Assembly (NCBI GenBank): GCA_021442155.1 | Contig: CM038221.1 | Coordinates: 43,223,648-43,287,647, forward strand | Direction: 5' to 3' | DNA length: 64,000 nucleotides | From: Cymbidium sinense | Taxonomy: Eukaryota > Streptophyta > Magnoliopsida > Asparagales > Orchidaceae | Part shown: positions 36,280 to 48,785 of the stretch, piece after piece | Layout: each line of letters begins with the position of its first letter | Position numbering within the stretch: position 1 is the first letter of the stretch | The notes under the pieces: generated by a model | The model's input: the letters and a program-made list of their open reading frames with translations, nothing else | What the model was told of the DNA's origin: nothing | Database searches by the model: none | Made by a program: the position numbers and the translations under genes

Positions 36280-37522
36280 GACCCTTCATCAACTATTTAA
36301 AGAAGGCAAATTGCCAAGCAGCAAATCGTTGGCCTCATAAATGGAGAAGAGAATACTGTGATATGCTTATGTCAATGATACTTTATATCGCAGGTCTTTT
36401 GAACAAATATAGCTACGATGTTTGGGAAATGAGGAAGCAAGTAAAGTGATATCTGAAATTCATGAAGGACTCTGTGGTGCACACCAATCAGGTTCTAAGA
36501 TGATAATCAAAATCAACATGATGGGTTATTATTGGCTATCAATGGTGAGTGATTGTATTGACCATGCAAAAAGGTGTTATGAATATCAAGTCCATGGAAA
36601 TATCATTTATAAACCTCCAAATCCACTACATCTAATGGTCGCATCTTGGCCATTTGAGTGTTGGGGAACAGACATAATTGGACCTATTGATCCACCATCG
36701 TCAGCAGATCATCGCTTTATCTTAACAGTAACTGACTATTTTTCTAAGTGGGCCAAAATAGCTCCATTTAAAGAAGTTATTGCTGATAAAGTCGTCAACT
36801 TCTTCACACATAATGTTGTCTATAGAATTGGTATACCACAACGAGTCATCTCAGACAATGGCCCAACATTCAAGAGTGCAAAGATCTATAAATTCGCTGA
36901 TCGATACAAAATCGATTGATGATATTCATCAATTTATAATCCAAGAGTCAATGGTTTGACATAAGCTTTTAATAAAACACTGATCAAGTTACTCAAAAAG
37001 ATCCTCACGAGGAACAAAAGAGAGTGTCATATCAAAATGCTCGAGCCGTTATAGGCATATCGAACTACTTATAAGATGCCAACTAAAGCCACTCCTTACG
37101 CTTTAACTTTTGGAGTTGAAGTAGTTTTGCCACTATAAGTCGAACCACCATCCCTTTGAGTAGCTATCTAGTATAATCTCATTCAAGAAGAGAATGTCCG
37201 TTTACAGATGGAAGAGCCTGACATGCTTGACGAAATCAAACTTCAAGCCCAATAAAGCATAAAAATCTATCGAGTAAGAATGCCTAAAGATTTCGATGGA
37301 ATAGTGCGTCCTAAAACTTTTCAAAGAGGAGAGTTGGTCTTAGTGCTAAGAAGATCGATAATCCTTTACAAAAGAATCAATGGTAAATTTGAAGCTAATT
37401 GGAAAGACCTTTACATCATAGAGAAGGTATACAAAGAAGGAGCCTACCAGCTTATTGATTCAAATGATCGATGACCTATGCCACCCATCAATGGTCATTA
37501 TCTCAAGAAATATCATGTCTGA
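36280..37522 (+). pseudogene. Tat-element integrase
   Basis: A zinc-binding H2C2 region (EIHEGLCGAH, then CIDHAKRCYECQ-like) leads into the core: ECWGTDIIGP (first Asp), RVISDNGPTF (second Asp). The catalytic Glu position, about 36962 in VNGLT*AFNKTL, is a TAA. Further stops at about 37051 and 37138 follow, then an open C-terminal piece (37280-37474, GELVLVLRR, KFEANWKDLYIIEKVY, GAYQL) and the usual end PMPPINGHYLKKYHV (about 37480-37519). Integrase would insert the DNA copy. No chromodomain, as expected for Tat. Confidence 0.9.
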
Positions 37523-37569
37523 GTGCATGTGATTGTATGATCAGAAAAATATTATATTCATGACTCCTC

Positions 37570-37570
<1 letters not shown>

Positions 37571-37617
<47 letters not shown>
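37571..37617. repeat. (TA)n microsatellite
   Basis: A perfect alternating TA run of about 45 bases just after the integrase end. Confidence 0.95.
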
Positions 37618-37619
<2 letters not shown>

Positions 37620-38311
37620 TCATCTAATCTTAGCTCAAAAATCCCCCTGTCAGATAGGGGCCATTTTTAAATTTTATATTTGAAAAGTACTCATATCTAT
37701 TTTGAGTTGACATCACGACTTAAGCTGAGATCCCCAAATAACATTTAAAATTATATTTGTTTAAGTCGTAGGTGACTATGCGAATGATAGGCAAGATTAT
37801 GTCCACTTAGGACATGCAAAGGACAACTTCAAGGATTAGACGTTCGCTTCCCGAACTCATCGGAATCTCAAAGATCAAGAGAAAAGTTTCCAAGTTCCAT
37901 TGGACTCACTAAGCCTAAATGTGGCCGAGTCGCCAACAAATCATAGAAGAAAGGCCGCAAGAAAAGAACCTCTCATAGGTTTGTCTAATGATTACAGTTG
38001 TCTATTCTCCAAACCTGATCCAACTCAACGAATTTAAGTGATCCAAATCTGAAGAATCTTTCCAATTAATCAAAGAATCAAGAGAGGATCTGAGGAGAAG
38101 TTCGAGCAACCACAATGCACAGGCCTACATAACTTCTTCAATAAGTCTGACAAAGCAGGAAGCGCAGGGCCGAAGAAGATATTCTGAAGTTTGTAATAGC
38201 TGAACTAAGAAAAAATTGTAGTAAACCAGTCTATTAAAACACCCAGTGTCATACTAATGACTTCTTGCCGTAGACCTAACACTCGCCTTGAAGATTAGGT
38301 CGCCAACTCGC

Positions 38312-38640
38312 ATCCTTCAACAAGTCCGTCATAAGCAACAAGCAAAGGATCGAAGGTACGCACATCCTCCTGACAAAGTCGATTTGGACATGTCAGGTTA
38401 ATCCTCCAACAAGTCTGTCAAAAGCAATAAGCAAAAGGCCGAAGGTATGCACATCCTTCTGACAAGTCAATTCAGACAAATTAGGTTAATCCTTCAACAA
38501 GTATACCAAATAAATAAGCAAAGGACCGAAGGTATGCACATCCTCCTGATAAGTCAACTTGGACAAATCAGGTCAATCCTTCATCAAGTTCATTAAGCAC
38601 AAAATTAGGACAGACGGAACCCGAAATTCAAAAAAAATGT
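38312..38640 (+). repeat. Tandem array, 87-89 bp unit, in the element 3' region
   Basis: Units begin at 38312, 38401, 38489 and 38576 (ATCCTTCAACAAGT-type starts, with AAGGTATGCACATCCTCCTG inside each). The fourth is partial. It lies between integrase and the polypurine tract, where Ogre/Tat elements are known to carry variable tandem repeats. Confidence 0.85.
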
Positions 38641-38858
38641 ACAAAATTCTTCCTTCACCAAGCCTATTAAGCACGAAGCTAAGGCCAAAGGAAGATCAGA
38701 TATACAAACCATTAAGATGAGACAATTCGATGAGCCCATCAAAGCATTAAGCTTATGACTGAAGGTATCTCTCTTCCTACTTGATGAGTCAATAAAGATA
38801 ATCAGGTCAAATCTTATATGGTCAACTAGTTTTGCAACGTATCAAACACACACCATTG

Positions 38859-38875
38859 TTGGGGTTGGGGGTATT
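38859..38875 (+). other. Polypurine tract region before right LTR
   Basis: A TTGGGGTTGGGGGTATT stretch ends at the TG that starts the right LTR. G-rich runs here would prime plus-strand synthesis. It is less pure than a typical PPT. Confidence 0.55.
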
Positions 38876-41800
38876 TGTTGGTTTTATATAATTTTATGCT
38901 TAATTAAGAAAATATGTTAGAATCAGCAAGAATTAGGCACAATGTCATGAAAACGAGAGTTGGAAGCATACAGATCGTGACCTAAATTAATCGATGTGTT
39001 CTTTGATCATGAAATCAATTACACCAATGCATTCAAAATATCAAAATCAATTTAAATTGATATTTCACATCGATCAATTACCATCAAATGAAGAAAAATA
39101 AATAGAATAGGCGATTTCATGCATATTAAAGTTGAGAGGTCTTGACGCTATCCGAATGAGCTCCTTTCACGAGACGGACTACGCCGTTGTCGTCGAAACA
39201 TTGAGAACTATTAAACAAGACCTTTCATGGTCATTGAGTGGAGCAAATAGCCGAGTGTGATGATCTAAATTAATCTTAAATTCGATCGATCTGCATTTGC
39301 CGAATGGCCTTCGATCATAAAAATTACGTTGAATCCAAACATCAATTTACTTAGAACGATGCGATATTAGGTTTGATGAGATTTTGCAAATCTCAATGCG
39401 ATTATAAATAAGGAAACATCTGATAGTTACTTTTAATATGATAAACATAATATTTAAAAATAATTTTATTTCAGAATTAATTTGAAATTGAATTGGCCCT
39501 AAAAAAGCTTTAATATCTTGAAAATCTCACCTAAATTCTTAAGAAAATAAACTAATTAGAAAAATTAAAGTGTCTTAATCTCGTTCATAATGAAATTTCT
39601 ATTTTTTTAAACTGAGAAAAAAAGAAAGGAGTGAACACAGATCCTTTGGCACCCCCTCTTTCATCCAAAATCCCATAAGCCCCACATCTGTTCTCCCTCT
39701 CCCGTCCATGCCTCTCGTTCATCCCCCTTAATCCGCAAGCAAACGCACTTGCTCCCGTCTCCCAAAAGGCCATAAGTCCCTCATCCGAATTGATTTTCTC
39801 TCGCATGCACTGGTCAGTCTCTTTCCCTCTTCTCTACTAAATTTTCGGTCTTTCCTCTTCTCCCCTCCTCCCCACCATCGATCTCTTCCAAATCCTCACC
39901 GATTGTCCTCCTCCAACCTCGCAGACCAAGATTTCCTGATGCTGCATCTTCGCCTTCTACTTCCCCTATTTCTAATAAAGGCTCAGAGCAGGGGGATGAT
40001 CGTGCCAAAGTCTACGGTGTAATTTCCACTGCCATTGATTCTATCGGCCTCCTCCTGACTTCAGTGGCACTCTCCCTCTCTATTTTCTTGGTCGACGTCG
40101 AGCCAGCATCGGCCTTCATGGTAACTACTCTGAGAAAGCTCCAATCGGATGAGCTTGCTACAGTTTGACTTTTCCAGGATAATACACCCTCCGTTGTCTA
40201 CATCACCAACCTTGCTGTCCGGCAAGATGCATTCACCCTTGATGTGTTAGAGGTGCCGCAGGGGTTGGGCTTAGGATTTGTTTGGGACAAGGAGGGGCAC
40301 ATTGTCACCACACATAAAGGCTGCTACGTCTCTTTCCGTGCAAGAAACCTGCAGCCAACGAGCTCACTCCTTATTTCAAAACTTGATCTCTTGTTGTAAC
40401 CTTCCTCCTTCACATCTTATGGGCCCTACCTTCCCTTTTGGCAGCTAAGGGGAAACTCCGTCATCAGGTGGGTTCCTCGGCATGCCGCTTCCTTCTTGTT
40501 CCTTTGCTGCAGTCGAAGGCTTCATCAGTAGTTCTCTCGATTTCTCATCTTCCATCCTTTCGGCATACACTTTTGGTTCCTCTCGGCTCGCTTTTCTCAT
40601 ATTCAATCTTATATATTCTCTCATATTCAATTCTTTCCTCATATTCTCGTGCAAAATTATTATTATTATTGTTGGTGGATGTGTAGAAATGCTTGAATGT
40701 GTAAAAAGAAATTATATATTTATGCTTAGTCTTCTTTTTTGCTTTGAGCGCCGTTAATCGCGATAAGTATAGTATGAAAGTGGGTAAATGAATCTGCTTC
40801 ATTACAATAGAGCGTATTGAGTGTAAAATTGTTAGATCATTTATGGAAATCTTTGTCAATTATTAAATTTTGACTTAGGAAAAAAAGAAGAAGATTTATT
40901 TAAAAAAAATTAATTACATCAAAAATAAATAATCTAAAATGAAATATGGATGTGTGATATATATTTATTTTATGTTGATTAAAGCCATTATCACTAGTGT
41001 AGAGATTGAAATTGATTAGAACATCAAAATAGTCTAATCGAGGTGTGATAGATAGTAAAAATAGTTATGATGTATCCCTGGGGATGATGTATCTTATCTT
41101 AATATACCAAAATTTTATCTAAAATTCATACTTGTAAAAAAAATTCAAGCTAAAAAACAGTGCTACCTACACTTGCTAAAATAAAATTGATATCAAATTG
41201 AATTTTGAATTATAAATGAAAATGAATTTGAAATAAATTTAAAGATTATATTTCAAATAAAAAAAGGAGATGGATTGAACTCAAATATATTTACGAACTT
41301 GAAGTGAATTGAATATTTTGGCAATAAACATAAATTTAGCACTTCAATATCTCATTTCAATTGATTTAGAAGATGATTTGATTGAATATCCAATGAGAGC
41401 ATAGAATTTGGAATTGGAATATAGTTTTCAAATCATAATTCACTTCAAATGAATTGGAAAAAAATCAAAGAATTCATAAGAGGATTTTTTAATGAGATCG
41501 AATGAATGATTCTAGCATGTCATGATATTTGGAAAAATTTGAATATTATTCGTCTTATTAAATACATCAGAGAAAAATTGAATAGAGTTTGTGATAAGTT
41601 TGAGAATTGTCGAGATATAAATAAATTACATTGACATTCAAATATTAATGTTTTGAATAAAGAAAATAATTAAATGTTATTCCAAGGGATCTAATAGGCT
41701 ATTAGACTAATTTAAAATGCTTTCAAATGCCACTAAATCTATAATTTTTTGTACATGCAGACAAAATGCGATATTAAATTAAATTCTACACGAGTTATGG

Positions 41801-43510
41801 AGCTTCCTTCAATCTAAAATTAGAAAATTTTATTCCAATTTTGATTTTCAAAATAAATAATTTTATTAATTGGATGAAATTTTTTAAGCTAAAAATATCT
41901 GCATGTGCTCGGATATAGAGATTTAAAGTGTAAATTTTAATATCTGAAAAGGCTGCGCAGACTAAGTTGAGATTAAATAAAAATACAAAATTAATCTTAT
42001 AATTAAAAAAATAAATAATCTAAATTATCAGACACCTGCTTGGGCCTCGACACTTATACTAAGTACCTAAACTTAGTGTCTAAGGATGATGTGTGGGTTT
42101 AAAATAATAGAAGAATGATGAAATCAATTTAATACATTACAACTATATGCATGCAGTTAATAAATGTATTATGCTAAGTCCATTGAAAGAGATAAATGTT
42201 TTACTCGAATATGAATATAATATGAGCTGAAACTCTCTGAAATAGTGTTGGCGTCAACTAGCGATCAACTTCTAAACTTAAATTACGAGACCCAATTCTC
42301 TATATTTGTAATAGATTTGATTACATCTGTTATGATATCAATCTCCTAAAGAATTTAAATTACACATAAGTCATACACTCGACCCTTAAATAAGTAGAGT
42401 TAACAAAGTCTACCCAATGATGGCTGAGTTGATTAAAGATATTAACTTGAGGGATAACTATTATCAAAATATTTATCATATTATATTCAATATCCTCAAA
42501 TTCAAAATACTCAAAATATAAATCTAGATGTCATATTAAATTGATAGAATTCGATGATAAATAATAAACTAAACTAGCGGACTTATATATGATGATGCGC
42601 GTTGATTGAGTGGAGGATATTATCAAAAGATACTGAGCTTAATTAATATTAAAATAAAATTTCAACTAAGTAAATATCTAAGATAAATAAAATTTATTAT
42701 TTAAATACTTAAAGCAAACAATTTATCCAACCACCATCATTTATTGGGGATGATAGATTAAGAAAACTCCAGCTCACAAAAGATCTAATATCAAGTCAAA
42801 TAAATCACTAAATTCAAACTCAAATAATCTAATGTCAATGGCGTCCCTCCATGTGATTTGGCCAAACTTCTGTAATCTTGATTCGACTCCCACATCGATG
42901 TTCGCCAAATACATCATTATATTCGATGTATAGCCTATATATAATTGCTCTCATTTGAGTTATGAATCAGGGTATATTTGAGAGCGGCTTTGTAGCTAAG
43001 ATAGACTTAAGATTGTATCCTGATGACACCTCCAGTCTAGGATTGGGCTAACCCATGGTTGGTGATGGATCCTTCAGTTAGGTTGGGTCATTACCTCTTA
43101 CATTGTAAAGGCTGGGCCATGACGACTTGGGATATGGAACCATGGGATCTTGATCGGGCATATCATCATTCTAATAACTATATGCTTTAAGTTAAATAAT
43201 GGTGCATTTCATAAATTCTAAACTCCAAATTTTAAACTCCATATGCTGCTACTATACACTATACATTTAGCGATCTAACAACTAACCTTAATCAAAAGTT
43301 CTCTCTTAGCATTGGGAAGGGTAATGAACTATAGGTGCTTGTGTCATAGGAAACCTGGAACCAGATCTAAAGTCCTCTCAAAATGAGGGAAAAATCTCTG
43401 GGTAGTGTCTTATCTACTATTCCATCTACCTTCTAAAAATTTGATCGACATTTAGATCAAACTCTCTTCATCGAGAGGTCAGTGGCAAATTTTTGGAGCT
43501 CATAGATTTC
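38876..43510 (+). repeat. Right LTR
   Basis: Starts TGTTGG right after the polypurine stretch. It matches the left LTR over 4 kb and again over the last 200 bases. Its 42830-43310 part, absent from the left LTR, matches 52430-52985 in the third copy. It carries the second DEG1 fragment. Confidence 0.85.
39800..40315 (+). pseudogene. DEG1: DEG1-like chloroplast protease gene fragment, copy 2
   Basis: The right-LTR counterpart of the fragment at 17885. It reads PASAFMVTTLRKLQSDELAT, a TGA in place of Arg (40166-40168), then LFQDNTPSVVYI, TNLAVRQDAFTLDVLEVPQG, LGLGFVWDKEGHIVT. It keeps the FVWDK Trp that copy 1 has lost, while copy 1 keeps the Arg lost here, so each decayed on its own from a more intact ancestor. 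Homology to DEG1 stops at the same point, HIVT, before the protease core. It cannot encode an active protease. Confidence 0.85.
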
Positions 43511-46500
43511 TGCACTAAAGAGAGTTTTTATTCATTAGATTTATATTCACTTGTATTTCCTATGTATATATAACTAAATTTATAACATATATGTATATTC
43601 ATTCATTTATAAACTTTTTAAAATATATTTAGGATTTAATAGTGATACTAGCCGCACATACTTTTAATTTAAATAAACACATGCAATTTAACATAAATAA
43701 AATCATTTTAATTAATTTTAAAAGAGATGGATGCATGAATCATATGTCATATAACATTTAGCATGATTGGGAAGAAATAAAATAACACAAGCATGTGATT
43801 TCATTCAACCCAACTAAGTCCTAAGGACAATCAAACGAAATAAGATTATTTAAAACAAATAAAAGTTCTTTAATGTCATTTCATTTTCATGTTTGATTTG
43901 CTTTAAGAAAAGTGAATGAAGTTTGCTAATCCTAATCTCATTCCCTATGTGTGAATTAATTTAGTTTAATGAAAGAGAATATTAAGGTTGATTTTATGTC
44001 TTATTAGGTTAGCGTGTGAATTAAGTCAATTAATTAACCCTTACATATGCCACCTTAAGTTACTTAGATAATTAATAATGAGCCAATATGATATGCAATC
44101 ATATGAAAAGTAAATTTGAAATGCTCCTAAGAAATGAAAGGGGTCTAATTCAATTGGCTCATGATTAATAGTTAATTAGGCTTAACAAACTCACTTAACT
44201 ACTTATATAATTTTCTCACACATGTGAGCTAATCATAATTTTATTAGCTCTCTCTTTAGGTTATTGAACACTCAAAGAGCTACCCAAGATGGATTAAAGG
44301 TGATTAGATGTGAAGCGGATTTTAGATTGGGGTAATTAAGCTTATTAATTCATTTGGTTAAGTATTAAACATTTTCAATTAATGAAATGGAATTAGCTTA
44401 AGGAAAGAGATCAAGAAAGAGGCCTTAATCTCAATCCCTAAGTCACATATTTGATTACTTAGGCTCTGATTTTATCTTGAGGATTAATTAATTAATTAAG
44501 AAATTAATTACCTCATTAATCATCGATTAATTTGATTCAAAAGTAAATAAAACTTAGGAAATAAATTAGGAAAAATATCTCAATCACATTCTCTAAGCTC
44601 CATTACTGTTCAACAGAGGTAATTAAGCTTAATAAATTAATTAAGTCACTATTTATTCACTAATTATCATTAATTAAATTAAGAGAGTGATTAAGGTTTA
44701 ATCAATTGATTTTTCTAATTAAGCAACCAATAAAATCTCAAGAAAAATAGAGGAGGCAGAGGTCATCCCCCTAAATATCCACAGAAAATTTGAGATTAAC
44801 TCGGTGATTAATTAAGGAATAATTTAACTAATTAAATTTCCAATTAAATTTTAATTAAGATAAAATCACTATTCAAAATTAATTAATAAAAATTTTCTTA
44901 GGTTCTACTCTGAAATATCTTCAAAATGAGCATAAGTTTGCATTTTTTTTTTGGATTTTTCTAGGATTAGTTATAATTTTAGGAAGTTTCAGGCTTAAAA
45001 ATGAATTAATTAGGCCTAATTAAAGCCTTAATCTCGTCGGACCATGTGGCAGCTAACGCGACGCGCTTTCCATGTGGCGTGATGAAATTAGCTATTTAAG
45101 TTGTCACATCCGAAGGCTGATTCAAATGGCGACGGATGCGCTTTCTCGTGGACCGTCTGATCTAAGATTGGACATCCATGATCAGATCTTTGATTTAGGA
45201 AGAGAATCAAGAGATCTAATGTGGGATCTAATCAGAGTCGTTCGTTCCAATCACGTAGAATGGATGACTCATGATCTATCCCATTCACGAGCGGTGAAAG
45301 ACAGATGTCGTCCATCTTTCCCTATTCGATCTTAGCTCACTCGAGCTCGAATTGCCTCTAAATTCATCCCACACATTTGGGGAGGGGAGGCGCACACATC
45401 CAATGGTTAAAAACACATGATGTTTGAATTCACTTCACAAAAGGCCAAGCAATTTTTTCATACAAGGCTCGGTTTATAAAATTACCTCACCGGAGCTAAT
45501 GTCCGATGGTGGATCGACGAAGGTAGCTTCGCCTAATTGAGGCGAGGCCTTATTGAGAAGCTTTGAGTTTGATTTGGGGTAGAGTGCTCGGTCAAATCCA
45601 CGTGCATGAAGGCTTCGACACCGATCAGACTCCAATCTTCAGTGCTCAGGAAGGCTTGGAGATGGTTCAGTTGGCTTCGATGAGGTATGAGGATGGTGTG
45701 GGTGCAAGGAATTGAAGTTTGATTTAGTGGAGGGGGAGTATTGCTTGGAAGAGTGGTGTCCTATTTTTTCTTTGCTCGGGGAGGAGGAATGCCAATCGAG
45801 GAAGGCTTGGGATGCTCTAGGAAGCTCTAAAAGATTTTGAAATGGCCTCAGGGACTCTCACAAAGCAATTTGTATCAAATGCAGCTCAAATTGAGTGGGT
45901 ATACCCCTAAATTGCACATGATGGATGGACGGGATTGATCCCATAAAATCTGCCAATTAGCTGTCGTTGAGTCATCGGAGAGGTCACCGTCAACTCCATG
46001 TGTCACGCCATGAGTGGACGAAGTGGTGGCAGAAGTTTCACGGCTTGATATGGGGAGATTCTGTGGGATTGATCTTCCTTGCATCCATTGGATTCGGCCA
46101 TGAGGGGGAATGACTTGGCTTATTTTTCTTGGTCCATGGTAGATGCTATGATGGCTTAGGTTGGGCTAGGATGCTTAGCTTGCCTCATTAGGCAAGTGGA
46201 GGGCTTCCATGGGGAGGCAAAGTGGACTTTGCCACTTATGGCAAGAATCTAATGCAAAGAGAGGGCATCCATTAGTTCATCCCCTTGGGATGGGTCCCAC
46301 ATAGATTTGGATTGGCTTGGGGCTGACCTGGGGTTTATTTGGATCAGGATAGGTCAGCCACCAAGGTTCTAAAAAGCGGTTTTGGGTGATTTGGCTTCAT
46401 ATGGTCAAAATAGGCTCATTTGGGTTAAGTTGAGTTGGGTTGACCAATTGGTCAAATTAGGTCAAACCAAGACTTGGGTTAGGTTCATATGATAATTTGG

Positions 46501-48312
46501 AATGTTTTGATTTAATTGGTTTTGATTAATTTGGTTTAGGTTTAAATTTGACTCATTTGGATTTAAAAGGGTCAAATGAGCCAAGTTGACCAAATTGGGT
46601 TGGGTTAGGTATTGAGTCAAGTTCAATTGATTGATTGAAAGTAATTGTAGGCTTTGGTTTGGTTTAATTTAGATTTTGGCCAATTTGACCCATTAGGTCA
46701 ATTTGGGCAAGGCTAGATTAAGTTGACCAATTGATCAAATTGGGTTCAATCATTGGCTTTGGACAAGTTCAATAAGTGATTTGGAATGAACTTGAGTCAT
46801 TTGTTGCAATCAATTTGTATCAAATCATGATTTGACTCATTTTGGCTTTTTAGGCCAACTTGGGTCAACTTAGGTCAAATGCCCAATTAGACTTGGTTTG
46901 GCTCAATTGATGGCTTGGTCATGTTCAATCATTGATTATGAGTGGGTTCGAGTCAATGGTTTCAATCAATTTGGTACATGATAGATTTTGGCTAGTATGG
47001 GTTTCATTTGGATTAAGTGTTGACTTGATCAAAGGGCTAGGTTGACTTAGTTTGACCTAATTCAAGACAGTTGATTAACTTAGGATAATTGTTGATCATG
47101 ATATGGGATTTGGATGGGCTTAGTTCCATCAAATTCGAGTTGAATTGGAACTTAGCTCAAAAAGATCTTTTAGGTCACTTTGGGTCAAGTGAACCTAAAT
47201 GGGTCAATTGGCTTGATCATGGCTTGATTCAAGTTTAATTGAACTCACATATGGACTTAGGATGGAAATATAAATCCAATTGCAAGTGGTTTAGAGTCAA
47301 ATGAATTTTGGTTCATATGACAATTTCAAGTCAAAAGAGGTCAACATAGGCTTGACTTGGGTTTGGATTGATCATCGTAGTTTGTGTTTATATTTGGAAT
47401 AATGATTGAAGGAGTGATTAAATCATGAAGAAATACACGGGCTTTGAGTTTATTTGGACATCATTTAACCAAGTTCAAGAATTTGGCTAAAAATGCTAAA
47501 ATTAGGAATTTGATTTGATTTGGGTTTGGTTTTGGCGATTTGGACTTATATTTCATTTATATTTGTTAATATAAATGAAGACATAAATGGTTCATGAGAA
47601 ATTTATTTGAGTTTAGAGTGATTTGGAAGCAAATTTGACCAAATTGAGGGATGTAGGTCAAAAGGGTTTAAGTTAAGAGTTGATTTGGTTCGATTTAGTT
47701 TGATTTGATTTGAATGATTTGAATTTAGATTTCATTTATATTTATTAATATAAATGAAGGAATAATTTATTTATAGAGAAATTAACCAAATTTGATTTAG
47801 TTTGAAGGAGGTTTTGGCTAAGCATATGAAGGTTGTTCATATGACTTAGGAAGGGATTTTGGAGTTTGAATCCAATCATTTGGAGTTGAATTTGATTTTT
47901 GGTTGGATTTATGATCTTGAGAAAATAAATTGAATTGGGGTTGATTTAGATTTGGTTAAGGCTAAGTCCATAAGATAAAGTCAAAGGGATCATGAAAGGA
48001 TTTAGAATTTGAATTTAATCAAGAGTTTCAATCATTTGATTTGGGGTTGGATTTATGATTTTGTATTTGAATTTAAGATTTTATTTGGAAGAAGGAAGCA
48101 AGGACTGGGTTTAAGGCTATAGGGTAGCAAGTCTTCCTAAATCCTTACGGCATAACCTATTATTATGGCTAACTCTTCTAAGTCTCTAGGCTTAGGTTAA
48201 GTGTTCATCTAATCACTAGAAGTGTCTTAAGACTAAGGAACTCTTAGTGTCTATAAGAGTCTTAGATATATGATGAGGAAATTGAGAGCTCACTCCCAAA
48301 AGTGAGGTCAAC
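43511..48312 (-). repeat. Repeat B2, inverted relative of B1
   Basis: In reverse complement this follows B1 from near its left edge: CTTAACCTAAGCCTAGAGAC (48180-48200) matches 21110, the CATATGA-then-CTTAGCCAAAACTCC block near 47805-47840 matches 21175-21215, a TTGAC-dense part lies at 46390-47370, and CCGGTGAGGTAATTTT (45480-45500) matches B1 at 22937. The AT-rich end (43560-45000) is shorter than in B1. ORFs in it (45072, 45875) are artefacts. It fills the space between the right LTR and the third LTR copy. Confidence 0.6.
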
Positions 48313-48714
48313 AAGATCGAATGATTGCTAATAAGCATAATTAATTAATCCTTGAAAAATATTTGAAGCATATTTTTTAGTCTTAAATACTCAAATCAGA
48401 TCAAGGAAAAATTGAATAGAGTTTGTGATAAGTTTGAGAATTGTCAATAGATATAAATGATAGTTTATTGAATATTCAAAGACTAATCAACTTTGATTAC
48501 AAGATTATAATTAAATGTTATTCCAAGCAATCCAATAGGCTGTTAGACTAATTTAAAACGTCTTCAAACGCCATCGAATCTATAATTTTTCGTCCAAGCG
48601 AACAGAAGACGATACTAAATTAAATTCTACACGAGTTATGGAGCTTCATTCAATCCAAAATTAGAAAATTTTCATTCAAATTTTGATTTTCAAAATAAAT
48701 AATTTTATTAATTG

Positions 48715-48784
48715 GATGAAATTTTCTAAGCTAATCATACATGCATGTGCTCGTACATAGAGATTTAAACTGCAAATTTTAATG
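48715..48784. repeat. Long direct repeat flanking the RTE, left copy
   Basis: 70 bases from GATGAAATTTTCTAAGC to TTTTAATG. The right copy at 51427-51496 differs at two positions. The right LTR has one copy of this site near 41873-41943. Confidence 0.9.
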
Positions 48785-48785
48785 G

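Larger units (their letters stand above)
17039..43510 (+). mobile_element. Ty3/gypsy LTR retrotransposon, Tat lineage
   Basis: The ends are defined by a primer binding site right after the left LTR (28674), a polypurine stretch right before the right LTR (38876) and LTR copies starting TGTTG. Internal order is ORF1, gag, PR, RT, RNase H, a second archaeal-type RNase H, INT, tandem repeats, PPT. The second RNase H after the first and an extra ORF before gag point to the Tat lineage (Ogre/Retand group). The coding region has many stops. The right LTR is 4635 bp; the left is 11635 bp because repeat B1 replaced about 0.5 kb of it. No 5-bp target duplication is found, since the right flank is another repeat. 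An LTR ending in CA is also not evident. Confidence 0.85.

Noticed and set aside
38312..38640. CRISPR-like spaced repeats
   Set aside because: A plant retrotransposon tandem repeat with diverged units and no unique spacers of constant size.
40438..40859. Overlapping ORFs after the second DEG1 fragment
   Set aside because: Low-complexity Ser/Leu/Ile translation of LTR sequence; not collinear with the left LTR ORFs.
45072..46084. Two ORFs in repeat B2
   Set aside because: GC-richer stretch of the LTR-like repeat; no motif and not kept in B1.
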